Counted from the stretch's first letter, positions 1 through 10,100 are shown. The stretch is 64,000 nucleotides of DNA from Acidobacteriota bacterium (GCA_902812415.1 CADDZJ010000008.1:1-64000); one strand, 5' to 3'. Notes: a model not told the origin generated them from the letters alone. Program-made: numbers and translations.

Positions 1-414
1 AGGGAATTGGGGCTCGGGGAAGACCTCATTGGCCGCCAGCCTTTTCCAGGGCCTGGGTTGGCGGTTCGGATTCTGGGCGAAGTCACGGAGGATCGGCTGC
101 GGGTGGTTCGTGAAGCGGACGCTATCGTTCAGGAAGAAATTCGCCGGGCGGGCCTTTACTATCGACTTTGGCAATCGTTTGCCGTTTTATTGCCGGTTTC
201 CAGCGTGGGGGTTATGGGCGATGCGCGAAGCTATGGCTTTGTGATTGCGATTCGAGCGGTGGAATCCGAGGATGGAATGACTGCGGATTGGGCCAAACTG
301 CCCGCTGAACTTCTTTCCCGCATCGCCACACGGATTGTCAATGAAGTTAAAGAAGTAAATCGCGTTGTGCTGGATGTGACTTCAAAACCGCCGGGAACTA
401 TTGAATGGGAGTAA
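1..414 (+). CDS. guaA: GMP synthase (glutamine-hydrolysing), C-terminal fragment
   Basis: The 3' end of a gene that enters from the left edge; the frame is open from base 1 to a TAA at 412-414. GuaA converts XMP to GMP using ATP and glutamine in the cytoplasm. The visible 137 residues cover the C-terminal dimerisation/XMP-binding domain: the [13 protein letters not shown] block, a GDARSYG segment and the terminal KPPGTIEWE signature, all typical of GuaA. The amidotransferase and ATP-pyrophosphatase domains lie outside the window. Identity is firm from these C-terminal blocks. Confidence 0.97.
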   Translation, partial: RELGLGEDLIGRQPFPGPGLAVRILGEVTEDRLRVVREADAIVQEEIRRAGLYYRLWQSFAVLLPVSSVGVMGDARSYGFVIAIRAVESEDGMTADWAKLPAELLSRIATRIVNEVKEVNRVVLDVTSKPPGTIEWE

Positions 415-483
415 ACGAGCAGATACACGCGCAAACAGGAGGCTCAACCCCCATACGTAATCTGCCTATACGCCAAAGCGCGC

Positions 484-858
484 TTATCGACTTGCCAATT
501 TCTGAGCCATGTAGAGCAAGAGCTGTCGGTCTTTTTCTTCAATTCTTTCGAGGACGCGCCGGACTTTCTCAAAAAACCGGACTTGCTTTTCCGTGTCCTC
601 ATCCAAGACAAGCTCTTCCGAAGATTGTCTACTGCTCAGATTCGGCAGAGGCGGAGGGTCATCCCCCTCGTAGAAAAGCTGATAAAGAGGGACTTCCAAG
701 GCTGATGCAAGCCTCTCCAGGGTCTCAAGAGAGGGAACCGTGTGACCATTTTCAACCCGGGAGATATAGCAGCGAAGCAGCCCTGTGCGTTTCTCAATAT
801 CGCCTTGGGACAGGCTTTTCTCTTCTCTTAGTTTCCGAAGCCGACGTCCTATGACCAT
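484..858 (-). CDS. XRE-family HTH transcriptional regulator
   Basis: A 124-residue cytoplasmic DNA-binding protein. Residues 3-60 form a Cro/CI-type helix-turn-helix (RRLRKLREEKSLSQGDIEKR, then CYISRVENGHTVPSLETLERLA), followed by a linker and a helical C-terminus ending LLLYMAQKLASR. The start is set at the ATG directly before VIGRRLRKLREE; an ATG 7 codons upstream (879) is possible, but neither has a strong Shine-Dalgarno. It is convergent with guaA and divergent from the ECF sigma gene at 1001, so the intervening 140 bp must hold both promoters. Target genes are unknown. Confidence 0.85.
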   Translation of the reverse strand: MVIGRRLRKLREEKSLSQGDIEKRTGLLRCYISRVENGHTVPSLETLERLASALEVPLYQLFYEGDDPPPLPNLSSRQSSEELVLDEDTEKQVRFFEKVRRVLERIEEKDRQLLLYMAQKLASR

Positions 859-1000
859 GATGCAAACATCATGACACATTGTACCTAATTAGTCAACTAA
901 AATTTCAATCAATGTTTATTTTGAACACTTCTAAGGTGTTGTAACTCTCAGGAAGTTTCTTTCGTCTCTCGTTGTAGGGACTGAAAACAATGGATATCGG

Positions 1001-1588
1001 ATGGAGAGTAACGCCCAAGAACGCCTGGAAGTCGAGTGGATCCGACGCGCGCAGCAAGGCGATCACGAGGCGTTTGGTCTCCTGGTGGAACAGTATCAAC
1101 GGCGAGTTTTCTCAACGGTTTTTCACCTGGTCCATCAGCAGAACGAGGTGGAAGACCTGGTGCAGGAGATTTTCATTAAGACCTTCCGAGCCATCCGGAG
1201 CTATAATTTCCGCGCTCCATTTGGAGCGTGGGTGGCTCGCATTTCGGTAAATCATTGCTACGATTATCTGCGTCGCAAGCGGTCCTCGCGGCTGAATTAT
1301 TACTGGCAGCTCTCAGAAGACAGCCGCAGAATGCTGGAAAGAGGTCTGGAACCCCAGCAGCGGGAATCGCCGCCGAGCATTGAAGAGCAGGCGGTTCTGA
1401 AGGATTTGGTGAAGAAATTATTGGATCGCGCTCCGGCGGAGGACCGAATGGTCCTGGTTTTAAAAGAGATTGACAATCTATCGGTCGAGGAAATCAGCGA
1501 AGTTCTGAATTGGAGCGTCAGCAAAGTGAAAGTGCGGCTACATCGCGCTCGCAAACGCATGCTCGCGGATTTGAAGCGCTGCCGCTGA
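1001..1588 (+). CDS. ECF (RpoE-like) RNA polymerase sigma factor
   Basis: A 195-residue sigma-70 family protein with only regions 2 and 4. Region 2 spans about residues 18-92 (VEDLVQEIFIKTFRAIRSY, then FGAWVARISVNHCYDYLRRKR, the core-binding and -10 recognition part). Region 4 spans about 130-190 (VEEISEVLNWSVSKVKVRLH, a helix-turn-helix for the -35). The next gene, 13 bp downstream, is a zinc-finger-like anti-sigma factor, and a CpxP-like periplasmic protein and efflux genes follow, so it probably controls an envelope-stress regulon including this cluster. A GGAAG (951-955) and a CGTT (970-973) upstream resemble ECF promoter halves, but the spacing of 14 is short. Confidence 0.95.
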   Translation: MESNAQERLEVEWIRRAQQGDHEAFGLLVEQYQRRVFSTVFHLVHQQNEVEDLVQEIFIKTFRAIRSYNFRAPFGAWVARISVNHCYDYLRRKRSSRLNYYWQLSEDSRRMLERGLEPQQRESPPSIEEQAVLKDLVKKLLDRAPAEDRMVLVLKEIDNLSVEEISEVLNWSVSKVKVRLHRARKRMLADLKRCR

Positions 1589-1601
1589 ACTGGAGAAGCC
1601 T

Positions 1602-2078
1602 ATGCGTTGCGGGAGGATTCAAAAGCTGCTCGAAGAGAGGGGTGAGACCAGCCTCTCCCCGGTTGACCGTCAGCATCTGGAGGCTTGTCCGGATTGCAGG
1701 CTCTATGCCCGGGATTGGTCAATGTTGACGCAAGGTCTGAAATTGATCTCCCAGGAGCCAATCCCCGAGCCCTCTTTGGGATTCAGCGCGAGACTTTTGC
1801 GGCGCCTGGACGAAGAGAACGCCCCAGGGTTCCTTCGTCCCGAGTTCTATGAAAATGCCGGTCGCCGCGTGATCTTCGCCACATTAGTCCTCGTTTTTAC
1901 CCTGCTGCTGGCGATGGCTCTGCCCGCCTCGGGGCCTGTTCGTCATAAACCGAATGTGGATACCTACTGGCCGCAGCCGGAAGTCCTCACCACCCGGAAC
2001 GCTCCCGTTTATGTGGGCAGTTTTCCTCCGGTCCCGGCTTGGGTCGAGGTGAAGTCGGTGAGCTATCACTGGCGTTGA
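1602..2078 (+). CDS. Putative anti-sigma factor with zinc-finger-like motif and one TM segment
   Basis: A 158-residue protein directly downstream of the ECF sigma gene. The N-terminal cytoplasmic part has a HLEACPDC motif (residues 26-33) like the HxxxCxxC zinc-binding site of ZAS-type anti-sigma factors. One hydrophobic segment at about residues 89-110 (VIFATLVLVFTLLLAMALPA) is followed by a short periplasmic tail. The arrangement fits a membrane-tethered inhibitor that binds the sigma factor and releases it on an envelope signal. The role is inferred from position and motif; overall sequence is poorly conserved in such proteins. Confidence 0.8.
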   Translation: MRCGRIQKLLEERGETSLSPVDRQHLEACPDCRLYARDWSMLTQGLKLISQEPIPEPSLGFSARLLRRLDEENAPGFLRPEFYENAGRRVIFATLVLVFTLLLAMALPASGPVRHKPNVDTYWPQPEVLTTRNAPVYVGSFPPVPAWVEVKSVSYHWR

Positions 2079-2085
2079 TTCAACG

Positions 2086-2448
2086 ATGACTCGACGGGCT
2101 TATCTTTATTTTATCGTTACTTTTATTATCGGGATCATTTTGGGCGGAGCGGGCGTCTACTACTATGCCTGGTCCACGGGCCACTGGCGGCGCAACTGGA
2201 GTGAAGAAAAAGCCATTCATCGGCTGACCCGCGATTTGAGCCTGACGCCTCAACAGGTTCAGCAACTTCGGCCCATCATGGATGATTCCATCAAGAAATG
2301 GAATAACCTTCAGGAACAGGTTCGACCGCAATTTGAAGCTTTGCATACTGAGACCGACAATCGCATCCGCCAGATACTGACTCCGGACCAGACGAGAAGG
2401 TTTGACGAACTGCTTCGCATGCGCCGGCAGGCGGCCAAGGGCAGGTAA
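2086..2448 (+). CDS. CpxP/Spy-like periplasmic metal-sensor or chaperone-like protein, membrane anchored
   Basis: A 120-residue protein with an N-terminal signal anchor (residues 7-28, hydrophobic and glycine-rich) and a helical periplasmic domain carrying two LTPxQ-type motifs (LTPQQVQQL at about 53 and LTPDQTRRF at about 98). This is the hallmark of the CpxP/Spy/CnrX heavy-metal-resistance superfamily. It starts 7 bp after the anti-sigma stop, so it is co-transcribed. In related systems such proteins sense periplasmic metal or misfolded proteins and act on the sigma/anti-sigma pair; that role is an inference here. Confidence 0.8.
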   Translation: MTRRAYLYFIVTFIIGIILGGAGVYYYAWSTGHWRRNWSEEKAIHRLTRDLSLTPQQVQQLRPIMDDSIKKWNNLQEQVRPQFEALHTETDNRIRQILTPDQTRRFDELLRMRRQAAKGR

Positions 2449-2534
2449 ATAAAACCTTACGCTTCAGCCTGGCGTCTTAATGGAAGGGGCTCGTCAATTT
2501 GTCCGCCTGAAATTTCGAGGGGAAAACAAGAATC

Positions 2535-3905
2535 ATGCCAGCAAAGCAAAACCTCAGACAGCGTAAAAAACTCATAACAGCTTTAATTATCATCGTGGTG
2601 GCGGTCTTTACCGTGGGGATGGTCATTCGCTCGCGTTCGGGCGATGTTCAATATTTTACCGCCAAAGTCACACGCGGGAATATCACCGCAGTGGTTCAGG
2701 CCACAGGCACGATTAATGCTTTGACCACCGTGCCCGTCGGTTCCAGCGTTTCGGGGATTGTGAAGTATGTCTTCGCGGATTTCAATACCCACGTCCAGGC
2801 AGGTCAGGTTCTGGCGCAACTGGACCCCACGACGTTCGAAGCGCAGGTGGTGCAGGCGCGGGGAAATCTCGCCAATGCTCAGGCTAATGTGAAGAATCTC
2901 ATCGCCAGCGTCACAGCCCAGGAAGCAGCGATTCAGACGAACAAAGCCAATCTGGCCCGTCTCGATGCCGCGCTGGAGTATTCCAAAGTGAACACTCAGC
3001 GCATTCTGGACCTCGCGGAGCAGCAAATCATCTCGCGCGATCAGAAAGACCTGGCCGAATCCAGCCTGGATCAGGCTGCGGCGCAAGTCCACGCCCAGCA
3101 GGCCCAACTGAATCAATCCATCGCTCAACTGAACCAGACCCAAGCTCAGTTGCAGGAGGCTCGCGCTCAAGTGGAAGTGATGCGCGGCGCGTTGGAGCTT
3201 GCCGAGAAGAATCTTCGGGATACGACGATTGTCTCGCCCATTAATGGAGTGATTGTTGCCCGGAACATCGACGTGGGCCAGGCTGTCGCCGCTGCCTTTC
3301 AGGCCCCGAATCTTTTCACCATCGCCCAGGATCTCAAGCACATGCAAGTGGATACTTCCACGGATGAATCCGACACCGGCAATATCAAAATCGGGGGCGA
3401 GGCGACTTTCCAGGTGGACGCCTTCCCGACTGAAACCTTTCGCGGGCAGGTCAGTGCCATCCGTTTGAACGCCACCACCGTCCAGAACGTGGTCACCTAC
3501 GATACGGTAGTTAATTTCGCGAATCCTGAGGAAAAACTGCTGCCTGGCGAGACAGCCTACGTGACCATTCCGATAGGTTTCGCGCGGAATACGCTCAGGA
3601 TCCCGAACGCGGCGCTGCGCTTTAAGCCACAACTTCCCGGCAAAGAGTTAGAGCAACTCTATAGCCGTTATCACATTCCAAGTGCCGCCACCAAGCCGCA
3701 CCTCGGCGGGATGCAGGTGGTATGGAAACAGGGACCTAAAAATCAGTTAATTCCTATTGCAGTAGAAGTTGGCATTACGGACTACACCAACACGCAGTTG
3801 CTGAAGGGCGACCTGAAGCCAGGCGAAGCGCTCGTCACCGGCGAGATTCTGCCGCAAGGCACCACCTATACTCCGGGCCAGCCGAGGTTTGGAGGTCATC
3901 GATAA
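2535..3905 (+). CDS. macA: MacA-type periplasmic adaptor (membrane fusion) subunit
   Basis: A 456-residue HlyD/RND-type adaptor. It has an N-terminal transmembrane anchor (about residues 13-31), a split biotinyl-lipoyl domain (GTINALTTVPVGSSVSGIV at the front, then SPINGVIVARNIDVGQAV), a long Q/A-rich coiled-coil hairpin (about 100-225), and beta-barrel plus membrane-proximal domains toward the C-terminus. It bridges the inner-membrane ABC transporter encoded immediately downstream to an outer-membrane channel; no TolC gene is in the window. The exported substrate (macrolide, peptide or siderophore in known MacAB systems) cannot be read from sequence. The upstream ECF cassette suggests stress-controlled expression. 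Confidence 0.92.
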   Translation: MPAKQNLRQRKKLITALIIIVVAVFTVGMVIRSRSGDVQYFTAKVTRGNITAVVQATGTINALTTVPVGSSVSGIVKYVFADFNTHVQAGQVLAQLDPTTFEAQVVQARGNLANAQANVKNLIASVTAQEAAIQTNKANLARLDAALEYSKVNTQRILDLAEQQIISRDQKDLAESSLDQAAAQVHAQQAQLNQSIAQLNQTQAQLQEARAQVEVMRGALELAEKNLRDTTIVSPINGVIVARNIDVGQAVAAAFQAPNLFTIAQDLKHMQVDTSTDESDTGNIKIGGEATFQVDAFPTETFRGQVSAIRLNATTVQNVVTYDTVVNFANPEEKLLPGETAYVTIPIGFARNTLRIPNAALRFKPQLPGKELEQLYSRYHIPSAATKPHLGGMQVVWKQGPKNQLIPIAVEVGITDYTNTQLLKGDLKPGEALVTGEILPQGTTYTPGQPRFGGHR

Positions 3906-3926
3906 ATTGCGAGAAGGAGCGTGAGG

Positions 3927-4736
3927 ATGCCTGAAGGATTGCTGCAATCTCAGGCCGGGTTTGTGCATCGGCTAGCCGGCTCGATGCCGGTGATTCAGGT
4001 TGAGAATTTGCATAAAACGTATGACCTGGGCGAGGTGCAAGTCCACGCTTTGCGCGGCATTTCGCTGGAGGTTTATCCCGGCGAATTTGTGGCCATCATG
4101 GGAGCCTCAGGCTCTGGTAAATCCACCTTCATGAACCTGATTGGATGCCTTGACCGCCCCACGCGCGGCAGATACCTGCTGGATGGGCAGGATGTCTCTG
4201 AATTTTCCAAGATTGAATTAGCTCATATTCGCAACCGGAAGATCGGGTTCGTCTTTCAAGGGTTCAACCTGCTATCGAGGACTTCAGCGCTGGAGAACGT
4301 CGAACTTCCCATGATTTATTCCGGCATATCGCACCAGGACCGCATCGAACGCGCACGGGAGGCGCTCCGTTCCGTGGGGCTGGAAGGCCGGGAGGAACAT
4401 CATCCCTCGCAACTCTCGGGCGGCCAGCAGCAGCGGGTGGCCATTGCTCGGGCGCTGGTGAACCATCCCTCTTTGGTTGTGGCTGATGAACCGACCGGGA
4501 ACCTTGACAGCCGCACCAGCGTGGAAATCATGGATATCTTTCAGCGGCTGAACGCCGAGCAGAATATTACGGTCCTGTTAGTGACCCATGAGCCGGATAT
4601 CGCCCGCTATGCCAAACGGATCGTCTTATTCCGCGACGGGAAGATCCGGCGGGATTCTGTGGTTGAGGATCGCCTTGACGCCAGCCAGACATTGCTTGAC
4701 CTTCCGGCAGTTGAAGACGACGATGAGGAGGCGTAA
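3927..4736 (+). CDS. MacB-type ABC transporter ATP-binding subunit
   Basis: A 269-residue ATPase of the MacB/LolD family that energises the FtsX-type permease next to it. Walker A is GASGSGKST, the signature is LSGGQQQR, Walker B runs into ADEPTGNLD, and the H-loop is VTHEPD. The ATG at 3927 is preferred because AAGGAG (3914-3919) lies 7 bases upstream; the conserved part begins later at [14 protein letters not shown] (3984), so there is an unusual 19-residue N-terminal extension. The stop overlaps the permease start by one base (TAATG), showing translational coupling. In E. coli MacB the ATPase and permease are one protein; here they are split. Confidence 0.95.
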   Translation: MPEGLLQSQAGFVHRLAGSMPVIQVENLHKTYDLGEVQVHALRGISLEVYPGEFVAIMGASGSGKSTFMNLIGCLDRPTRGRYLLDGQDVSEFSKIELAHIRNRKIGFVFQGFNLLSRTSALENVELPMIYSGISHQDRIERAREALRSVGLEGREEHHPSQLSGGQQQRVAIARALVNHPSLVVADEPTGNLDSRTSVEIMDIFQRLNAEQNITVLLVTHEPDIARYAKRIVLFRDGKIRRDSVVEDRLDASQTLLDLPAVEDDDEEA

Positions 4737-5953
4737 TGGACTTTAGCGCTGTCTTTCGAGTCGCTCTCAAAGCTTTGGCGCGGAACAAGCTGCGCACGAT
4801 CCTGACGATGCTGGGCATCATTATTGGAGTGGGCGCCGTCATCTGCACCGTGGCGATTGGCGAGGGAGCTTCCAACGCCGTGCAGGAACAGCTTCGCAGT
4901 CTGGGCGACAACATGATTTTCATTTCCGCCGGCAGCGTCAACAGCCACGGCGTGCGCATGGGCAGCCAGGCCACCAAAACGCTTACGGTTGAAGACGCCC
5001 AGGCGATCGGTCAGATTCCTTTTATCAAGGCGGTGACGCCGGGAGTGGGCACTTCCGTACAGGTCGTCTATAAGGATCAGAACTGGTATACCTCGATCCG
5101 CGGCAATGCCCCTTCTTATTTCGAAATTCGTGAATGGCCGGTGGTTGAGGGAATTCCCTTCTCGCAGCGGGATGTGGAAGCAGCCGCAAACGTTTGTGTG
5201 CTCGGTCAGACTATCGTCGAGAACCTGTTTGTTGACGGGGAAAATCCCATCGGGAAGATGATTCGCATTCAGAATATTCCTTTCCGGGTGATCGGGGTCC
5301 TGGCGCGCAAGGGACAATCGCCCTGGGGCCACGACGAGGATGACACCATTATTGCGCCTTATACGACGGTTCAGAAGAAGCTCGCGGGCATCAGTTGGAT
5401 TCAATACGTGATGGCTTCGGCTACTTCGGTCAAGACCATCCCCGCCGCCGAGCAGCAGATTGAAGCTCTTCTTCGCCAGCGTCACCATCTGCGCCCCAAT
5501 GAGGACGATGACTTTATCATCCGGAGCACCATCGATATTGCTAATGCCAGAGCGCAATCGGCTCGTATCCTCACGCTGCTCCTGGCAAGCATCGCTTCAG
5601 TATCCTTATTGGTGGGCGGAATCGGCATCATGAACATCATGCTGGTTTCCGTGACGGAACGGACGCGCGAAATCGGCGTGCGCATGGCGGTGGGCGCTAC
5701 GGAAGACGATGTCCAGATGCAGTTCTTGAGCGAAGCGGTGGTGCTGAGCCTGCTGGGAGGAGCGCTGGGAATCGTTTTTGGCATATTCGGGTCCATGCTG
5801 GTTTCTGGCATGCTGCACTGGCCCACGCTGATTCCGCCCCAGGCCATCGCCATCGCCGTTTTGTTCTCAGCGGGCGTCGGAGTTTTCTTCGGATACTACC
5901 CCGCGCGCAAGGCCGCGCGCCTTGACCCGATTGAGGCGCTCCGATATGAGTAG
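4736..5953 (+). CDS. MacB-type FtsX-family ABC permease
   Basis: A 405-residue inner-membrane permease. An N-terminal transmembrane helix (about residues 18-42, IILTMLGIIIGVG-like region) precedes a large periplasmic MacB_PCD domain (about 45-270). Three C-terminal helices in the FtsX domain (about 275-400) contain the typical GGIGIMNIMLVSVTERTREI block. The protein ends ARLDPIEALRYE, a classic MacB-like C-terminus. Together with the ATPase (1-base overlap) and the MacA-like adaptor it forms a tripartite efflux pump that drives substrate out of the periplasm by mechanotransmission. Confidence 0.95.
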   Translation: MDFSAVFRVALKALARNKLRTILTMLGIIIGVGAVICTVAIGEGASNAVQEQLRSLGDNMIFISAGSVNSHGVRMGSQATKTLTVEDAQAIGQIPFIKAVTPGVGTSVQVVYKDQNWYTSIRGNAPSYFEIREWPVVEGIPFSQRDVEAAANVCVLGQTIVENLFVDGENPIGKMIRIQNIPFRVIGVLARKGQSPWGHDEDDTIIAPYTTVQKKLAGISWIQYVMASATSVKTIPAAEQQIEALLRQRHHLRPNEDDDFIIRSTIDIANARAQSARILTLLLASIASVSLLVGGIGIMNIMLVSVTERTREIGVRMAVGATEDDVQMQFLSEAVVLSLLGGALGIVFGIFGSMLVSGMLHWPTLIPPQAIAIAVLFSAGVGVFFGYYPARKAARLDPIEALRYE

Positions 5954-6044
5954 CGTCTGGGTTGATACAACAATCGCGCCGTAACGCAACGATTCGCAAC
6001 TGTTTGCAATGACGAAAGGCAATCTTCATCGAGGGGTTTCAGAA

Positions 6045-6431
6045 ATGACCAAGAAACAATCTATCCTGCTGCCAATAACCCTGGCGTTTCTCCTGCTCGG
6101 GTTGCTGCCCTATGCTGCTGTCGGCGCTGTAACGCGCAATGCGGGAAGCAATTATGAAGGCGATTTCTTTATCATTTCTTCAGTGAACCGGCGGAGCAAG
6201 GAGCTGTTTTTGAAGGCTCCGACAGAAGTTACGGAACTGATGCTGGTGAATGACCGGACAGTTTTTCTGAATGATCAGGGCAAGAGAATTCAATTTCAAG
6301 ACCTTCGCGCCGGCGATACGGTTTATGTCATTTCTCGCCGCGGATCCCCGGGCTTGCCGGTAGCCGTCCGAATTCAGAAGGGTCCCATGACCCTCTCCGT
6401 CCTGCACAATCGATACCTGGAGTTTAAGTGA
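6045..6431 (+). CDS. Exported small protein of unknown function (OB/DUF5666-like)
   Basis: A 128-residue protein with a signal peptide (MTKKQSILLPITLAFLLLGL, cleavage probably after a following AVGA). The mature part reads like a small beta domain: EGDFFIISSVNRRSKELFLK, a TVFLNDQGK segment, and DLRAGDTVYVISRRG, reminiscent of DUF5666-type domains. ATG 6045 is chosen because it begins the signal peptide; an in-frame ATG at 6009 would add 12 polar residues. It follows the MacB-like permease by about 90 bp on the same strand and may be the last gene of that operon. No function can be assigned. Confidence 0.65.
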   Translation: MTKKQSILLPITLAFLLLGLLPYAAVGAVTRNAGSNYEGDFFIISSVNRRSKELFLKAPTEVTELMLVNDRTVFLNDQGKRIQFQDLRAGDTVYVISRRGSPGLPVAVRIQKGPMTLSVLHNRYLEFK

Positions 6432-6841
6432 AGGCGCGATCCCCTGAACGGGCGCGCCCAGCCGGTTTTTGGATAACACCTTATACTCCTAACTGCGAAA
6501 CTCCGCTCGCTCTGCAAAGATCTTTTTTGGCGCGAACTGTCTGTTGTTTTCGTGAGTACTGCTTCTGAAATCTTGAATTTGAAATCTGGCTTCGGTTGCG
6601 GCTCGGCCGCGTTGTGTTCCTGGCCCTGCCGTCCGCAATGATCTTCCCTTGCTCCACCCTTTGGGTCATCTTCTCGATGTGATGAGCTCCGGGATGCGCC
6701 CTGGTCTTATACTTTTGGTAGAAAGACTGCCCGCTTTCTCTTGCCGTGCATAACCCGGCCCACATTTTCCGCTGCATCAATCAGAAACTACCATATCTTG
6801 TATTTATCCTAAAAATTTTACCTATCCGTTGTGGTTTTAAG

Positions 6842-6870
6842 TGGACAGACCTGGCATCTTGTGCTAATCT
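6842..6870 (+). promoter_or_regulatory. Candidate sigma-70 promoter for smc with extended -10
   Basis: TGGACA (6842-6847), a 17-base spacer, then TAATCT (6865-6870) preceded by a TGC extended -10. It lies in the gap upstream of smc on the same strand. It is supported only by motif match; the implied 5' UTR is about 230 bases. Confidence 0.45.
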
Positions 6871-7098
6871 GCCTGCGTAGCAAGGGATCCTCGCATGAAC
6901 GGTAGAGCAGTGCGCCAGCACGGATGACCGGAATCAGACCCGCACAGCTGAGAAAGCGCTGTTGCCCGGCCTCGCTTTGCGAGCGATCGAAGGCAGTTTC
7001 TCTCCGAGCCGAATCTTCAACTCCCTCCGGCAATCCGATCCGTGAGCGGACGGTAGATCAAAATCATCCGGCCTCAATCAGCAGGCGCGGGTGTGTTC

Positions 7099-7104
7099 AG
7101 GAGG
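7099..7104 (+). promoter_or_regulatory. Shine-Dalgarno that decides the TTG start of smc
   Basis: AGGAGG, six bases before a TTG at 7111. The longer open frame that begins at GTG 7093 would translate through this ribosome-binding site, so TTG is the likely start. It also yields the usual SMC N-terminus (LKLKEIELLGFKSFAD). Confidence 0.8.
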
Positions 7105-7110
7105 AACGAA

Positions 7111-10100
7111 TTGCTGAAACTTAAAGAAATCGAGTTGCTGGGTTTCAAATCATTTGCGGACCGCACCCGCTTGATCTGCGATGGAAGCACGGCGGCTATC
7201 GTGGGGCCTAATGGATGCGGGAAATCCAATCTTTCCGATGCCGTGAGTTGGGTTCTGGGCGAGCAGAGCGCGCGCATCCTGCGCGGCGAGCGAATGTCGG
7301 ATGTGATCTTCAGCGGCACCGGCACGCGCCCGCCTACAGGCATGGCGGAAGTGAGCATTACCCTGGTTGAGGGCGAAGAGACGACGGGCCATGGCGCCGA
7401 AGAACTGGAAAGGGTTCTAGGGGTTCGAGAACCCTCCGAACAAGATCAGCCGCAACAAAACATCGAAGCCGAGAATCAGGTTGAAAAAGCCTCACCTAAG
7501 ACGCGCCGATTCCCGGGCAGCGAGATCAAAGTGACGCGGCGCTTGTTTCGCTCAGGCGAGAGCGAATATCTGCTGAACGGCGAACTCTGCCGCTTGCGCG
7601 ACATTCAGGACCTTTTTATGGGGACCGGCCTGGGGCCTGAATCTTACGCCATCATCGAACAAGGGCGCATTGGCCAGATCCTGAGTTCCAAGCCCTCGGA
7701 CCGGCGCGCCATTATTGAAGAAGCGGCGGGAGTTTCCAAGTTCAAATCGAGGAAGAGGCTTGCGGAAGCCAAGCTCGAATCCTCGCGGCAAAATCTGGCC
7801 CGCATCAACGACATTCTTGAAGAAATCGCGAAGCAGGTGAACTCTCTCAAGCGGCAAGCCACGAAGGCCGGCAAGTATCGGGAATTGCAGAAGGAACTGC
7901 TCGCGCGCCAAAAGCGCGTGTTCACCTCGCGGCTTCTGCTGCTGGACGGCGAATGCGCAAAATTGCGGGAAGGTTTTGCGGCTATCCGGGAAGAGTGCCT
8001 GGCGGCAGCGCAAGATCTCGAGGGGCTTGAAAGCGAAAGGTCTCAGGCCGCCAGTCGCCACGAGCAACTGGAGGAAGAAGTAAGAAAGCTGCGCGAGGGG
8101 CTGGCGCAGGGCGAGCTGGAAGCAGAGCGCCTGCGCTCGGGGCTTGAAAAGGCCCGGCAGCAGTCGTCAACCCTCGAGATGCGCTTGATGGAAGCGTGGC
8201 AGGAGCAGACCCAGATCGAACAGCAGGCGCAGGCTCTCGACGAGGAAGCCCGGGCGGCCGCTGAAAGGGCAAGGCAAATACGCGCGGAATGGACGTCCGC
8301 GCAGGAAACCCTGGCTTCCCTGACCTCCTCGCAATTGAGGATTACGGAGGAACTCGCCGCCGCCGAAGGGGCCATGGAGGTCGCGCGTCAGCAGATGCTT
8401 CGAGCGGTCAGCCGCGTGGCTGAGCTTCGCAATGAAATGGTGAAGGCGGAGGAAATGCAATCGTCCACCCTGCGGCAACTTGCCAGGGTAGAGGCTGAGC
8501 GCCAGGCGGCAGATGCGGACTACCAGCGCATCACTGCGGAGATCGAGGCCGTGGAGGCTGAACATCAATCGAGTGAAGCCGCGCTCGCGCAATTGACTCA
8601 GGGGGCAACTCAGGCGAAGGAAGCGGTGGAAAAGGCGCGCCACCAGGAAACGACCGCGCGAGAAGAGGTGGAAAACCTCAGCCGCTCGCTTTCCCAAGCC
8701 TCAGCGCGCAAGCAGGCGCTCGAAGAGTCTCTGGCGCGGCACGCCTATTCCACCGAAAGCGTGCGCCGGCTGCTTTCCGCCTCGAAGGAGACTGATGGCT
8801 TTCAGCCTCTCGGCGTGCTTGCAGACTTTCTGGAAGTGACGCCAGGATACGAAGAAGCTGTGGAAGAATTCCTCAAGACAGAGCTCGATTGTGTGGTCGT
8901 AGAGCGGTCGGATGAAGCGCGCAGCGGCATTGCGCTTCTCAAAAATGAGAAGAGCGGACGATCGGGCTTCTTTGTTCGCAGCTTCTCCTCGAACGGCCAC
9001 TCCTGTGGAATGCTCCACGGGGACGCTCAGGACGCACGGCGGCAAGACGGGGTCATCGCCTCGCTTCAGGAGCTGGTGCGTTTTGAGCCGCAGCTGGGCT
9101 TGAACGGCGATCTGGCATTTCCGGCGCTGGCGAACTCGTTTGTGGTTGAAGATGCAGCCGCGGCCGAACGTCTGGCCGCCGCTTATCCCACTTGCCATTT
9201 TGTAACCCGCAACGGAGAGCACTACCATCACCGCCTGGTTTCGGGCGGCAGGATCTCCAACGCCGGCCCGCTGGCTTTGCGGCGCGACTTCCGCGAACTC
9301 GAACGCAGAACTTCCGACCTCGGTCGCGCGCTTCAGAATGCCGAAACGCGCTGGACAACCGCCGGGGAGCAACTCCGCCAATTCGAAGAGGAATTACAGC
9401 GATTGTCTGCCGAACGGCTTGGCGCGGAAAAGCAATCGATGCTGACGCATGAACGATTGCGGCACGCGCGGGAGACAGAGCGGCAGGCGCTCGACCGAAT
9501 CCAGGTGACTCAGCGCGAAACAGCTGCGCTCGCGGAAGAGCGGGAAAAGACCGAGCAGCTTTGCGTGGCGCTCAAGGGAGAGCTTGCGCGAGCCGCCGAG
9601 GAACAGCAAGCCAGGGAGAAGGCCAGCGTCTTATCGGCTGAGGGGATTCGACAGCTTCGCGGCGAGCTGGATCGAATGAATCAGGCGCTGACCGAAGCTC
9701 AGGTAAAATCCAGCGCTCTTGAGGAACGATGGAGAGCGTCCGATGCGGATTCAAACCGCATCATGGCTGAGGCTCGCCATGCGCGGGAGAGGCTGGCGCA
9801 CCTTGAAACTCAATCCAAGACGTGGGAGGAGGAGAGACAAAGGCTCCACTTGCAGGCTGAGGAAATTGAAAACGCGCTGGCGGCGGCAGAAACGCGCCAG
9901 CAAACCTTGCGCGAGCAGCTTCAGGCGCGAGAGGCGGAGTCCCTGGAGGCGCGAATCCAGCGCGATGAATTAAGCCCGCGAGTTGATGCCGCCCGTTCTG
10001 AACTGGAAGCGCGGCGGGAGCGACGCTCGGAAGCTGAGGTAGCCCTGGCTCGCGCAGAATCAGACCTGAATCACCACATCCATCAATGCCGCGAGGAATT

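Larger units (their letters stand above)
6432..7110. other. Intergenic region and long smc leader (679 bp)
   Basis: No convincing gene is seen. The minus-strand open frame at 6481-6780 has low-complexity, non-protein-like composition and no Shine-Dalgarno. The right part holds a promoter candidate (6842-6870) about 240 bases before smc, and the intervening leader contains a compact hairpin (CTCGC-TTT-GCGAG at about 6970-6982). The leader could be a structured 5' UTR or carry a small RNA, but it matches no RNA family I recognise. Confidence 0.5.

Noticed and set aside
951-973. ECF-type autoregulated promoter (GGAAG and CGTT) before the first sigma gene
   Set aside because: The spacer is 14 bases, shorter than the usual 16-17, so it is mentioned in the gene entry but not called as a promoter.
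2583-3632. A 349-codon open frame on the minus strand opposite the MacA-like gene
   Set aside because: It is antisense to a well-supported adaptor gene, has no ribosome site and has composition typical of a shadow frame.
4607-5557. A 316-codon minus-strand frame across the macB-type genes
   Set aside because: Antisense to the ATPase/permease genes with clear motifs; no protein family features.
6481-6780. Possible 99-residue minus-strand protein upstream of smc
   Set aside because: Low-complexity, charged sequence without Shine-Dalgarno; looks like translated intergenic DNA.
6871-7092. SRP RNA or other known structured RNA in the smc leader
   Set aside because: I compared it by eye with the SRP core motif (GGTCAGGxCCGGAAGG-type) and found no match.
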